A DNA stretch of 64,000 bases from CAMEON01 sp045531965 (GCA_045531965.1 JAZSFA010000078.1:9509-73508), one strand, 5' to 3'; shown: positions 46,773 through 55,410, counted from the stretch's first letter. The notes: a model not told the origin generated them from the letters alone. Translations and numbers: made by a program.

Positions 46773-47756
46773 TCACAATATGCCCTTTTCTGATAACATC
46801 TCCCCCAACACCTCGGCGGCGATGGCCACCAGCTCAGGGCAGGGGCGTTTTTGATAATACTCGGTCGTGCGCGCCTCGGCCTCTCCTCCTTTTTCTCCCG
46901 AAAGTCCCGCGTTCTGCAGGATCTCACGGCAGACGATGGAGCCGCCCCGACTCCGCTCGGTAAAGCGTCGAGCCAGCTCGCGGATGTCGGCGTAGTGGCG
47001 ACTCTTGCCTTCCTTGTCGGCGGGGTCATCGTAGCCACAAAGCAGACCCAAGACGGCGAAAGCACCGCTGACACCGCCGCAGACCTCGCGGAGTCTTCCC
47101 ATGCCGCCGCCAAAGGAGGAGCCGAGCTTGGCGAGGGTGGTCTCGTCCAAACCTGTCATATCAGCGTAGGCGAGAAGGACGGATTGAGCGCAGCCGTAGC
47201 CCCCCAGGAAATTGGCGCGGGCGCGGGCGGCGCGGGCAGAGATCAAAACAGGCGCGGGAATCTCACCGGATCGCAGCAGTTCCAGCACGAAGGTCTCACG
47301 TGGAACCCAATGGTAATCCGTGTCCGCCAAAGCCAGATTCATGGTCAACGCCTCCTCCAAGGTGACCGAGATGGGGGTCGCTCCCTCGCTGATCTCGTTC
47401 TCGGTGGGGGTAGGGTCGGCTACTTTTGTACCTCGGCAGAGGTAGAAGTAGTTGACCAAATACATCTCGTCCACACCGAAAAAGCGGTTATGCAAATACT
47501 GATCCACGCGACCGAAGGGTTGAATCGAGGCAGGATCGACGGCATAGCCTGTTTCCTCCATCACCTCACGGATCAGAGCTTCAACGTGAGCCTCGCCCTC
47601 CTCGATACCCCCACCGGGAAAACAGCAGTCTTGGTATTGGGAGGAGGTGACCATGTGCAGAGTGCCGTCGTGATCCATGAGGATACCGCGGACACTTTCG
47701 CGGCGGACGGTTTTCAGAGTGGGGTCAGGGGTGCCGAATATCTTCAGTAATTTCAA
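46773..47756 (-). CDS. Nudix hydrolase fused to C_GCAxxG_C_C domain
   Basis: 327 residues with a TTG start at 47756, chosen because AAGGAGA lies seven bases upstream; the open frame continues to 47846 through the intergenic hairpin, so an ATG there is unlikely. Domain one (about 15-150): Nudix with the box GGGIEEGEAHVEAL followed by REVMEETG, all catalytic Glu present. Domain two (about 175-327): C_GCAxxG_C_C family (PF09719), with GYGCAQSVLLAYAD, SSFGGGMGRL and VCGGVSGA, a redox-type Cys set seen in anaerobes. The combination is uncommon to my knowledge. The substrate is unknown. Confidence 0.82.
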   Translation of the reverse strand: MKLLKIFGTPDPTLKTVRRESVRGILMDHDGTLHMVTSSQYQDCCFPGGGIEEGEAHVEALIREVMEETGYAVDPASIQPFGRVDQYLHNRFFGVDEMYLVNYFYLCRGTKVADPTPTENEISEGATPISVTLEEALTMNLALADTDYHWVPRETFVLELLRSGEIPAPVLISARAARARANFLGGYGCAQSVLLAYADMTGLDETTLAKLGSSFGGGMGRLREVCGGVSGAFAVLGLLCGYDDPADKEGKSRHYADIRELARRFTERSRGGSIVCREILQNAGLSGEKGGEAEARTTEYYQKRPCPELVAIAAEVLGEMLSEKGIL

Positions 47757-47802
47757 AATATCTCTCCTTATGAAAGTTCTTGAAAAGAGGGGGCACGGGG
47801 GA

Positions 47803-47840
47803 GAGAAACTTCTTGAAAGAAGTTTCTCTCCCCCGTAAAA
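47803..47840. repeat. Long perfect hairpin between Nudix and thrS genes
   Basis: GGGGGAGAGAAACTTCTT / AAGAAGTTTCTCTCCCCC-type palindrome (16-bp arms, TTGAAA centre). It likely ends the thrS transcript although no clean U-run follows. It is related to the hairpins at 19518 and 63860. Confidence 0.65.
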
Positions 47841-47848
47841 CATCAAAA

Positions 47849-49783
47849 TTATCTTCTCTTCTCGGCGATCTCCATCATGATCTCACTGATGAACTGATCC
47901 ACGGGCATGACACCCTTTTCACCGTCCTTGCGGGAGCGGACGGCCACGGCGTTCTGCTCGATCTCCTTACCGCCGACAACCAGCATGTAAGGCACCTTCT
48001 CCTGCTGAGCGGCGCGGATCTTGTAGCCCACGGTGTTGTTGGACTTATCCACCTCTACCCGCATACCCATCTGGGTCATGCGGTCAGCGATCTTCTGGCA
48101 GTACTCGATCTCGTTGTCACCCATGGGCAGGAACTTGGCCTGGACGGGAGCCATCCAAGTGGGCAGCGCGCCTGCGTAACGCTCGATGAGGTAGGCCAAG
48201 GTGCGCTCGTAGCAGCCCAGGGAGGTACGGTGGATGATGTAGGGCTTCTTCAGCTGACCGTCGGAGTCCACGTACTCCATGCCGAACTTCTCGGCCAGAA
48301 GCATATCGATCTGGATGGTCACGATGGTGTCCTCTTTACCAAAGACGTTCTTGTACTGGATGTCCAGCTTGGGGCCGTAGAAGGCGGCCTCGTCGATACC
48401 GATCTCGTACTTCACACCGAGGTTATCGAGAATCTGACCCATGACGCCCTCGGCGTGCTCCCACTGCTCGGGAGTACCCTCATACTTGATGCCGGCGCGT
48501 GCGGGATCCCACTGGGAGAAGCGGAAGGTGCAGTTCTCCAGCATACCTACGGTGTCGAGAACGTACTTGGCCAGCTCCAGACACCCGCGGAACTCCTCCT
48601 CCAGCTGCTCGGGGCGGAGGATGAGGTGACCCTCGGAGATGGTGAACTGACGGACACGGATGAGGCCGTGCATCTCGCCGCTGTCCTCGTTGCGGAACAG
48701 GGTGGAGGTCTCGCCCAATCTCATGGGGAGGTCACGGTAGGAGCGCTTGCGGTTCAGGAATACCTGATACTGGAAGGGGCAGGTCATGGGACGGAGGGCA
48801 AAGCACTCCTTGGTCTCGTCGTCGGGATCGCCCAGAATGAACATACCGTCGAGGTAGTGATCCCAGTGACCCGAGATCTTGTACAGCTCGCGCTTGGCCA
48901 TGAGGGGGGTCTTGGTCAGGAGGTAGCCGCGCTTTTGCTCCTCGTCCTCCACCCAACGCTGGAGGGTCTGAATGACGCGGGAGCCCTTGGGCAGAATGAT
49001 GGGCAGACCCTGACCGATGGATTCAACGGTGGTGAAGTATTCCAGCTCACGACCCAGCTTGTTGTGGTCACGCTTGCGAGCCTCCTCCACGGCGGTGAGG
49101 TAGGCGTTCATCTCGTCCTTGGTGGGATAAGCCACGCCGTAGACGCGCTGGAGCATCTTGTTCTTCTGATCGCCCTTCCAGTATGCGCCGGTACATTGGG
49201 TCAGCTTGAAGGCTTTGACGGCACCCGTGGAGAACAGGTGGGGGCCTGCGCAGAGGTCAACAAAATCGCCCTGACGGTAGAAGCTGATGACGGCATCCTC
49301 GGGCAGTTCCTGAATGAGCTGGACCTTGTAGGGCTCGTCTCTTTCGGTCATGAAAGCGATGGCTTCCTCACGGGGCAGTTCAAAGCGCTCGATCTTGTGG
49401 TTCTCCTTGACGATCTTCTTCATCTCGCCCTCAAGCGCCTTGAGGACTTCGGGGGTGAAGGAAACGTCGGAGTCGAAGTCGTAGTAGAAGCCGTTGTCGA
49501 TGGCGGGGCCGATGGTGAGCTTAGTGTTGGGATAGAGGCGCTTCACGGCCTGGGCCAGGATGTGGGCGGCGGTGTGGCGGAAGACGTGCTTGCCGTCGGT
49601 GTCCTCAAAGGTGAGCAGCTCCACGTCAGCGTCAGCGTCGATGACGTGGGTCATGCCCACCAGCTTGCCGTTGACGTGGGCGGCGATGTGGGCGCGGGTG
49701 ACCAGCTCGGCGGCAGCCGCGGCGTCAAAGACCGACAGGGGCGCGTCGAAGGTCAGGAATTTTGAGTTGAAATTGATTTGCAT
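47849..49783 (-). CDS. thrS: Threonyl-tRNA synthetase
   Basis: 644 residues, ribosome site AAAGGAG. TGS domain (1-62), the second editing domain with HTAAHIL and the metal-binding His pair, motif 2-type catalytic core with FALRPMTCPFQYQVF (zinc ligand Cys), FRNEDSGEMHGLIRVRQF and the C-terminal anticodon domain from about 545 (VQAKFLPMGDN). Complete and typical. Second gene of a two-gene transcript behind the threonine T-box at 50431-50663, consistent with induction when tRNA-Thr is uncharged. C-ending codons show high expression. Confidence 0.97.
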   Translation of the reverse strand: MQINFNSKFLTFDAPLSVFDAAAAAELVTRAHIAAHVNGKLVGMTHVIDADADVELLTFEDTDGKHVFRHTAAHILAQAVKRLYPNTKLTIGPAIDNGFYYDFDSDVSFTPEVLKALEGEMKKIVKENHKIERFELPREEAIAFMTERDEPYKVQLIQELPEDAVISFYRQGDFVDLCAGPHLFSTGAVKAFKLTQCTGAYWKGDQKNKMLQRVYGVAYPTKDEMNAYLTAVEEARKRDHNKLGRELEYFTTVESIGQGLPIILPKGSRVIQTLQRWVEDEEQKRGYLLTKTPLMAKRELYKISGHWDHYLDGMFILGDPDDETKECFALRPMTCPFQYQVFLNRKRSYRDLPMRLGETSTLFRNEDSGEMHGLIRVRQFTISEGHLILRPEQLEEEFRGCLELAKYVLDTVGMLENCTFRFSQWDPARAGIKYEGTPEQWEHAEGVMGQILDNLGVKYEIGIDEAAFYGPKLDIQYKNVFGKEDTIVTIQIDMLLAEKFGMEYVDSDGQLKKPYIIHRTSLGCYERTLAYLIERYAGALPTWMAPVQAKFLPMGDNEIEYCQKIADRMTQMGMRVEVDKSNNTVGYKIRAAQQEKVPYMLVVGGKEIEQNAVAVRSRKDGEKGVMPVDQFISEIMMEIAEKRR

Positions 49784-49813
49784 GATAAAATATCTCCTTT
49801 TGCATCAAATACT

Positions 49814-50245
49814 TTATATATTTTGTTCCATCTCGGCGGTTGGACCGAAATTGATGTTCCAATCGGCGTAGGATGCCAAGGTACCGCATTGGGTACAACG
49901 CTCGCCAATGTACACCCATTTGACATCGCCGTTGTCTCTGCGGAGGAATCCGACGCGAATATTGAAGCGGTTGTTCTTACAAACAATACACCTTCTCTTT
50001 TTGGGATGGCACTCCGACCAGAGTTCTTCACCATCCAGTAGGATCTTTTTGGTTTTACACTCGGGACATATGATTTGGACAACACCCTCGTCGCCGTCGA
50101 TCCTCGCTTCAAGGGCGTCACTTCCGCACTTACGGCAGAGGACGGGGTGAACCTCCAAGGACGGCTCCTCGGTGTACTCATGAAGCCATTCTGTTATGTC
50201 ATCGGGGGTATCGCCTGTCCAGTATTTCGGGGTTTTGTCGATCAT
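49814..50245 (-). CDS. Unknown cysteine-rich zinc-ribbon protein
   Basis: 143 residues, strong ribosome site AAGGAGCAAAAAT. Three CxxC knots (CRKCGSD, CPECKTKK, CIVCKNN) and CTQCGT near the end, so two or more zinc ribbons are likely. I do not recognise the family. No membrane segment. It is the first gene after the T-box, 30 bases before thrS, and so may share the threonine control. It may have a role in RNA or protein binding. Confidence 0.6.
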   Translation of the reverse strand: MIDKTPKYWTGDTPDDITEWLHEYTEEPSLEVHPVLCRKCGSDALEARIDGDEGVVQIICPECKTKKILLDGEELWSECHPKKRRCIVCKNNRFNIRVGFLRRDNGDVKWVYIGERCTQCGTLASYADWNINFGPTAEMEQNI

Positions 50246-50657
50246 ATTTTTGCTCCTTGAATCGTTGTATGACGGACGAGATCAGAAACCTTTCGGATGA
50301 GTAGCCGATAAAATGAACATTTTCCGAAGGGAAATGCACCTCTTTTGCCTTCCCTTGTAAGGGAAGGTGGCGCCGAAGGCGACGGATGAGTAGCCGATAA
50401 AATGAACATTTCCCAAAGGGAAATGCACCTAAAAGTCAAAACCCCGAAGACCATCTTTCGACAGCCTCCGGGGTGCATTTTACAAAACACACGGTTCCAC
50501 CCGAATATTTCACTCATGGGCGCAAAGCCCCTATTCAGTTGCATACGAAAGGGCGGTATCCGTCCAAGTCTTTGCGAGGGAACTCACAGCCGCTCCGCTT
50601 GCGGAGCTATTCCCATTCTCTGTCGCTATCCCTCGGGGGACGTGTTCCTTTCGGTGA
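50246..50657 (-). other. 412-base intergenic region: T-box leader and inserted repeats
   Basis: From right to left: the T-box leader (50663-50431), a 48-bp repeat copy (50430-50383), a palindromic element (50382-50342), a second repeat copy (50341-50294), then 48 bases up to the ribosome site of the minus-strand gene. Everything reads in the 5' untranslated part of the zinc-ribbon/thrS transcript. Confidence 0.7.
50294..50430. repeat. Duplicated 48-bp element flanking a GC-rich hairpin
   Basis: Copies at 50294-50341 and 50383-50430 differ at two positions, both inside a hairpin (CATTTYCC / GGGAAATG). One difference turns a G-U pair to G-C, so the stem is kept. Between them lies the palindrome CTTCCCTTGTAAGGGAAG (50349-50366) followed by GGTGGCGCCGAAGGCGACGG. 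I recall this sequence form as a dispersed non-coding repeat in Clostridia genomes; that needs a database search. Confidence 0.75.
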
Positions 50658-50663
50658 TTACTT
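50431..50663 (-). promoter_or_regulatory. Threonine T-box leader upstream of the zinc-ribbon/thrS operon
   Basis: Minus strand. The T-box core GGGTGGAACCGTGT is at 50502-50489, then a terminator stem CCCCGGAGG / TCTTCGGGG with TTTTGACTTTT (50473-50431). Stem I with CGACAGAGAA begins near 50630 and the candidate specifier ACC is at 50557-50555, a threonine codon. The downstream operon encodes ThrS, so uncharged tRNA-Thr would favour readthrough. A -10 TATAAT lies at 50675-50670 inside the 3' end of mgsA, placing the transcript start near 50663; the -35 is weak. The core has slightly non-consensus bases (ACCGTG for ACCGCG). Confidence 0.85.
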
Positions 50664-51080
50664 TTTGCGATTATAGGCCGAACGGGGATTCATAATCTCG
50701 CGCCAGTCAAGATCGCCGCGATCCAGCGCCATGATCAGCACCTCGGCGGTGGCGATGTTGGTGGCCACGGGGATATTATACATATCGCACATACGGATCA
50801 GCTCATGCTCGGTCTCGTCGTAGGCGGCGGTGGGACGGGTATCGCGGAAGTACAGAAGCACGTCGATCTCGTTATAAGCGATACGGGACGCGATCTGCTG
50901 CTCGCCACCCTGCTCGCCTGCCAACAGCTTTTCAATGGTCAGGCCCGTAGCCTCGGAGATGTACTTGGCGGTGATGTTGGTCGCGCAGAGGTTATGCTTG
51001 CTGAGAATTCCACAATACGCAATACAAAACTGTGTCATGAGTTCTTTTTTCAGGTCATGTGCAATGATGGCAATTTCCAT
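50658..51080 (-). CDS. mgsA: Methylglyoxal synthase-like protein with altered catalytic residue
   Basis: 140 residues. Fold and motifs of the MGS family: HDLKKE at the N-terminus, a GGxQQI block, YFRD and VATNIATAEVLI. But the conserved GGDQQI is here GGEQQI, replacing the catalytic Asp (Asp71 in the E. coli enzyme) with Glu, and the FxDPL block reads FRDTRP. Canonical MGS makes methylglyoxal from dihydroxyacetone phosphate. Whether this form is active cannot be told. The promoter of the following T-box starts inside its 3' end. Ribosome site AGAGGGG. Confidence 0.8.
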   Translation of the reverse strand: MEIAIIAHDLKKELMTQFCIAYCGILSKHNLCATNITAKYISEATGLTIEKLLAGEQGGEQQIASRIAYNEIDVLLYFRDTRPTAAYDETEHELIRMCDMYNIPVATNIATAEVLIMALDRGDLDWREIMNPRSAYNRKK

Positions 51081-51159
51081 AAGCTACCCCTCTTTTCGTT
51101 TTTTGGTTTCGTCGTATCGAGATATGTAATTTTAAAACTACTCTCCCACTTTCAGTCTA

Positions 51160-51189
51160 TTATACCACATCATCATCCCATTTGTCAAT
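51160..51189 (-). promoter_or_regulatory. Sigma-A type promoter for mgsA
   Basis: Minus strand TTGACA (51189-51184) and TATAAT (51165-51160), spacing 18. Confidence 0.75.
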
Positions 51190-51241
51190 GATTTATACAA
51201 GATTTTTCAAAAAAAGTTTTATTTTTTGTGAATTTCATATC

Positions 51242-51270
51242 TTGGCAAGCTATAGAAAAGCGTGTATAAT
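51242..51270 (+). promoter_or_regulatory. Sigma-A type promoter for glyA
   Basis: TTGGCA at 51242-51247 and TATAAT at 51265-51270, spacing 17. The 77-nt leader has no known riboswitch that I recognise. Confidence 0.75.
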
Positions 51271-51347
51271 GTTATCATGGTGTGATATTTTATTTTGATC
51301 GATATCGACCGTATGTAACAAATCATATAGCAAGAAAGGGTATCCCT

Positions 51348-52592
51348 ATGATCAAGGAAATGAACCAATATCTGGCAACCCGCGATCCTGAAGTCGCCGC
51401 AGCCATTGAAGCCGAGCTGAACCGTCAACAAAACGGGCTCGAGCTGATCGCATCAGAAAACTTTGTGTCCGAAGCTGTCATGATGGCAACCGGTAGCATT
51501 ATGACCAACAAATATGCCGAGGGCTACCCTGCCAAGCGCTACTATGGCGGCTGCCATTGCGTGGATGTAGCCGAGAATCTCGCTATTGAGCGTGCTTGCA
51601 AGCTATTTGGCGCCAATTTCGCCAACGTTCAACCCCACTCCGGTTCGCAAGCCAATACCGCGGTGTACGTCGCGCTCTTGCAAGCGGGCGATACCGTCAT
51701 GGGTATGAGCCTTGCTCACGGAGGTCACCTGACCCATGGCTCTCCCGTGAATCTGTCCGGGCTTTATTATAATTTCGTATCTTACGGTGTAGAAGATGAT
51801 ACGCACACCATTGATTATGACAAGCTGGAGGCACAGGCCAAAGAAGTACAGCCCAAAATGATCGTAGCGGGCGCATCAGCATATCCCCGTATCATTGATT
51901 TCAAGCGCCTGGCAGAGATCGCTCACAGCGTTGGCGCTTATCTGATGGTGGACATGGCTCACATCGCGGGTCTCGTTGCCGCAGGTGAGCATCCCTCCCC
52001 CGTGCCCTACGCCGACGTTGTCACCACCACAACACATAAGACCCTTCGCGGTCCCAGAGGCGGTCTGATTCTCTGCAACGATGAAGAAATCGCTAAGAAG
52101 ATCAACAAGGCCATTTTCCCCGGCATTCAAGGCGGTCCTCTGGAGCATGTTATTGCGGCTAAAGCTGTTTGCTTTGGTGAAGCATTGAAGCCTGAGTTCA
52201 AAGTTTATCAGCATCAAGTTGTTCTCAACTGCAAGGCTTTGGCCACTGCGCTTGTCGAGGAAGGCTTTGATCTCGTCTCGGGCGGCACAGACAATCACCT
52301 CATCCTGGTTGACCTCCGTCCCATGCACGTCACGGGCAAAGAGATGGAAAAGCGTCTTGACGAAGTGCATATCACCGTCAACAAAAACGCCATTCCTAAC
52401 GATCCCGAAAAGCCCTTCGTGACTTCGGGTGTCCGCGTGGGCACCGCCGCTGTCACCACCCGCGGTCTTGTCGAGGAGGACATGAAGACCATCGCCCACC
52501 TCATGAAGCTGGTGGCTACCGACTTTGAAAACACCGCAGACGAATGCCGCGCCATCGTGGCAGACCTTTGCAAGAAATACCCCTTGTATTGA
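51348..52592 (+). CDS. glyA: Serine hydroxymethyltransferase
   Basis: 414 residues with the ATG at 51348 (AAGAAAGGG upstream; the longer open frame to 51282 has no site). Makes glycine and methylene-THF from serine, feeding FolD. The PLP-lysine is Lys231 in TTTTHKTLRGPRGG; the substrate motif LIASENFVSEAV is near the N-terminus and VRVGTAAVTTRGL at the C-terminal side. Complete, and strongly codon-biased. Confidence 0.97.
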   Translation: MIKEMNQYLATRDPEVAAAIEAELNRQQNGLELIASENFVSEAVMMATGSIMTNKYAEGYPAKRYYGGCHCVDVAENLAIERACKLFGANFANVQPHSGSQANTAVYVALLQAGDTVMGMSLAHGGHLTHGSPVNLSGLYYNFVSYGVEDDTHTIDYDKLEAQAKEVQPKMIVAGASAYPRIIDFKRLAEIAHSVGAYLMVDMAHIAGLVAAGEHPSPVPYADVVTTTTHKTLRGPRGGLILCNDEEIAKKINKAIFPGIQGGPLEHVIAAKAVCFGEALKPEFKVYQHQVVLNCKALATALVEEGFDLVSGGTDNHLILVDLRPMHVTGKEMEKRLDEVHITVNKNAIPNDPEKPFVTSGVRVGTAAVTTRGLVEEDMKTIAHLMKLVATDFENTADECRAIVADLCKKYPLY

Positions 52593-52608
52593 TCATGCTG
52601 TATTCTAC

Positions 52609-52642
52609 AGGCTGTCTTAACAATAAGACGGCCTGTTTTTTT
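52609..52642 (+). terminator. Terminator of glyA
   Basis: Stem AGGCTGTCTTA / TAAGACGGCCT (one wobble), loop ACAA, then GTTTTTTT. Confidence 0.9.
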
Positions 52643-52668
52643 CACCAATTCTTTTTTTATTTATCCTA

Positions 52669-52697
52669 TTGAAAAAAACAAAAGTTGGGAGTATAAT
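52669..52697 (+). promoter_or_regulatory. Promoter for the RluA-family gene
   Basis: TTGAAA at 52669-52674 and TATAAT at 52692-52697, spacing 17. Confidence 0.7.
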
Positions 52698-52727
52698 AGA
52701 GGAAAAGAATGACAAAGGACGGATATT

Positions 52728-53723
52728 ATGCGCATTTTAACCGTTAACAGAAACGATGCGGGACAGCGTCTTGACAAGTTCCTCTCCAAAGCCGTCAAGG
52801 GTCTGCCCCAGTCCCTCATGTATAAATTCATCCGCACCAAAAAGATCAAGGTCAACCGCGTCCGGTGTGAGCAAAGCCAAATCCTTCGTGAAGGCGACGA
52901 GATCCAGCTTTTTATCAAAGACGAATTTTTTGACGCCCCCTCCAAGGACACGGGGGCTTTGTCCGCCATCCGTCCCAAGCTGAATATCGTCTATGAAGAC
53001 GAAAACATCATGCTCCTGCACAAGCGTCCTGGCGTGCTTGTACATGACGATGCCGAGGGCGGGGAGAATACCCTCATCATGCATGTGCAGGCTTATCTGT
53101 TTGAGAAAGGCGAATACGATCCCGCCAATGAACAATCCTTCGCCCCCGCACTCTGTAACCGCATTGACCGCAATACAGGCGGTATTGTCATCGCTGCCAA
53201 GAACGCCGAAGCGTTGCGGCTGATGAATGCATTTATCCGAGAGGATCAACTGTCCAAATTTTATCTCTGTCTCGTTCACGGAAAGCCCAAGGCAAGAAGA
53301 GCGACCCTCACGGGTTATCTAAAAAAAGACAGCGCCACCAATACGGTCCGCGTATCCGACGCCCCCTTTAAGGGTGCCAAAGAGATCATTACCAAATATC
53401 GTATCATTTCAGACAAAGTGGTTTCCGGAGATCCCATTTCTCTTTTAGAAGTGGAATTGGTAACAGGACGTACCCATCAAATCCGAGCCCACTTGTCCCA
53501 CATCGGTCATCCCCTGCTGGGAGATGGAAAATACGGTATTAACCGTGATGATAAACGACGGGGATATAAATTTCAAGCCCTGTATGCCTACCGTTTAATC
53601 TTCAAATTGGACTGTGAAGCAGGCGCGCTTGCCTACCTCAAAGGCAAGTCCTTCCGCATCTCACCCGACAGCATCTGGTTTACCAAGGGCTATGACCTTT
53701 CCGCCCTTGAATCCTCAAAATAA
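52728..53723 (+). CDS. RluA-family 23S rRNA pseudouridine synthase
   Basis: 331 residues. S4 RNA-binding domain at about 12-75 (RLDKFLSKAV, KKIKVNRVRC), then the RluA catalytic domain with NRIDRNTGGIVIAAKN; Asp147 is the nucleophile. The ending VTGRTHQIRAHLSHIGHPLLG is diagnostic. RluC/RluD-like by layout; the exact target uridine cannot be set. The following lnt starts ten bases after the stop, so they form an operon. Confidence 0.93.
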   Translation: MRILTVNRNDAGQRLDKFLSKAVKGLPQSLMYKFIRTKKIKVNRVRCEQSQILREGDEIQLFIKDEFFDAPSKDTGALSAIRPKLNIVYEDENIMLLHKRPGVLVHDDAEGGENTLIMHVQAYLFEKGEYDPANEQSFAPALCNRIDRNTGGIVIAAKNAEALRLMNAFIREDQLSKFYLCLVHGKPKARRATLTGYLKKDSATNTVRVSDAPFKGAKEIITKYRIISDKVVSGDPISLLEVELVTGRTHQIRAHLSHIGHPLLGDGKYGINRDDKRRGYKFQALYAYRLIFKLDCEAGALAYLKGKSFRISPDSIWFTKGYDLSALESSK

Positions 53724-53733
53724 AGGAGTTTTC

Positions 53734-55347
53734 ATGTTAAAAGCTGAAAAAAACCTATGGTTTACCGATGCAATCACCAAGTATCGCTGGTTGCTTTTGC
53801 TGATTGGAGCAGCCCTCATGGGACTCGCGGTGATCTTTCCGCAAGCAGGCTTTCTCCAATGGATTGTACTGGTGCCTGCCATGATCGTTATTCTCATTAG
53901 ACTCCCAGATCCAAAGATCAAGCTCAGACACTTGTACGGGATGGGTTTTTGCTTTTTTGCGTTGTACTTTACCATTGCCTGGCACTGGTTTCTTTGGATG
54001 TACCCTTTGGATTATGCCGGCTTGTCCAATCCCGCCTCCGCCGCGGTGGTCACCTTGGGTTCTGTTGGCATGGGCGCCTTCCAAGCCGTGACAGCGGCAG
54101 TCATCTTTCCTTTGTTTGGCTGGATCTGTCGATCCGAACACCTGTCAAAGCTGCCTTTAGTACACCCTTTTCTATTTGCAGCCTTATGGGTCATGGTAGA
54201 ATGGTTTCAAGCCCATAGCGGCTGGTCGGGCGTGCCATGGGGACGGTTGCCTTTGGGTCAGGCAGAAAACGTGTTGATGCTGCAAAGCGCTTCTCTGTTT
54301 GGCTCATATTTCATTACGTTTCTTCTGATAGCTGTCAACGGTCTGATCGCTTACGGACTCATCTACAATCCCCATCAAAAGTTGGCGGGTATGCTTGCCA
54401 TCACCATTGTCGCTGTCAATCTTGGGTTCGGTGTGGTCTACACCGCCATCCCCACAAATTCCGAAAGGACTGTCAAGGTTGCCTCCATACAAGGCAATCT
54501 GGCATCGGGGGAAGAATGGGGGGCTTTAGGTTCTGTCGACCGCGCACTAGAGACTTACAGCGAGCTGACCAGGCAAGCCGCCGCCGAAGGAGCGAAGATC
54601 GTTCTTTGGCCTGAAACTGCGATTGTCACTCACCTGACATACGTTGAAGAAGATCTGACAGCCTTAGCTGTTGAGTGTCAGGTAACCATATTGACGGGCA
54701 TTTTCACCGATGCTTCCCACACGGATACCTTCAACTCGGTGGTCGCTGTTTTGCCCGATGGCTCTGTTTCGGCTACTGAATATCACAAACGCAATCTTGT
54801 TCCTTTTGGTGAGTTTGTTCCGATGAGAGATTTCATCATGGCTGTTGCACCATTTCTTACCGAGATCAATACGCTGGACTCGGATTACGCCTTCGGAACA
54901 GATGCCACAGTCATTCCGTTGGAGACCGGAAAGGTCGGTCCTCTTATCTGCTTTGATTCGATCTATGAAAACAATGCCCTTGAAAGTGTCAAAAACGGAG
55001 CGGAATTCTTAGCTATTCCCACCAATGATTCCTGGTTTAAGGATTCCCGAGGTGTGTGGATGCACAGCGCTCAAGCACAGCTTCGAGCCATTGAAACGGG
55101 ACGCTACGTCATGCGTGCCGCCAATACGGGCGTGTCCTCTGTCATCACTGACAAGGGGGAGGTTCTTGATTTTCTTGGCACCTTTGAAAGAGGATACGTT
55201 CTGCAAGAGATTCGGATGCTCGATCACACAACGCTTTACTCGATGATTGGAAATACTTTCGTTTACGCCTGCATGACATTTGTGATCGGATGTATATTCT
55301 CGCCTGTTTTTTCCCGTTTTCTCAAGAAAAAGAATCGCAAGGCTTGA
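53734..55347 (+). CDS. lnt: Apolipoprotein N-acyltransferase
   Basis: 537 residues using the ATG at 53734 (AAAGGAG). About six to seven N-terminal membrane helices, then a nitrilase-type domain with the full triad: Glu294 in VLWPETAIV, Lys352 in YHKRNLVPFGEF, Cys406 in GPLICFDSIYE, and a C-terminal membrane helix. Lnt adds a third acyl chain to diacylated lipoproteins. It is standard in Gram-negatives and Actinobacteria and less expected in Firmicutes, where other enzymes usually do this. With lgt in this window it implies triacylated lipoproteins. Confidence 0.92.
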   Translation: MLKAEKNLWFTDAITKYRWLLLLIGAALMGLAVIFPQAGFLQWIVLVPAMIVILIRLPDPKIKLRHLYGMGFCFFALYFTIAWHWFLWMYPLDYAGLSNPASAAVVTLGSVGMGAFQAVTAAVIFPLFGWICRSEHLSKLPLVHPFLFAALWVMVEWFQAHSGWSGVPWGRLPLGQAENVLMLQSASLFGSYFITFLLIAVNGLIAYGLIYNPHQKLAGMLAITIVAVNLGFGVVYTAIPTNSERTVKVASIQGNLASGEEWGALGSVDRALETYSELTRQAAAEGAKIVLWPETAIVTHLTYVEEDLTALAVECQVTILTGIFTDASHTDTFNSVVAVLPDGSVSATEYHKRNLVPFGEFVPMRDFIMAVAPFLTEINTLDSDYAFGTDATVIPLETGKVGPLICFDSIYENNALESVKNGAEFLAIPTNDSWFKDSRGVWMHSAQAQLRAIETGRYVMRAANTGVSSVITDKGEVLDFLGTFERGYVLQEIRMLDHTTLYSMIGNTFVYACMTFVIGCIFSPVFSRFLKKKNRKA

Positions 55348-55410
55348 GTGGTGTCAGGGACGAAAAAAATATGAAGAAGTGTTAATTTTTGACGAATTTG
55401 TGAAAACCAC

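Noticed and set aside
47780..49765. 661-residue open frame on the plus strand opposite thrS
   Set aside because: It is the antisense of a full, motif-complete ThrS. Its composition (Leu, Gly, Val, Asp, His-rich, no domains) is typical of frames opposite high-bias genes; no ribosome site supports it.
50349..50366. CTTCCCTTGTAAGGGAAG as a terminator
   Set aside because: No U-run follows on either strand; it fits better as part of the repeat element.
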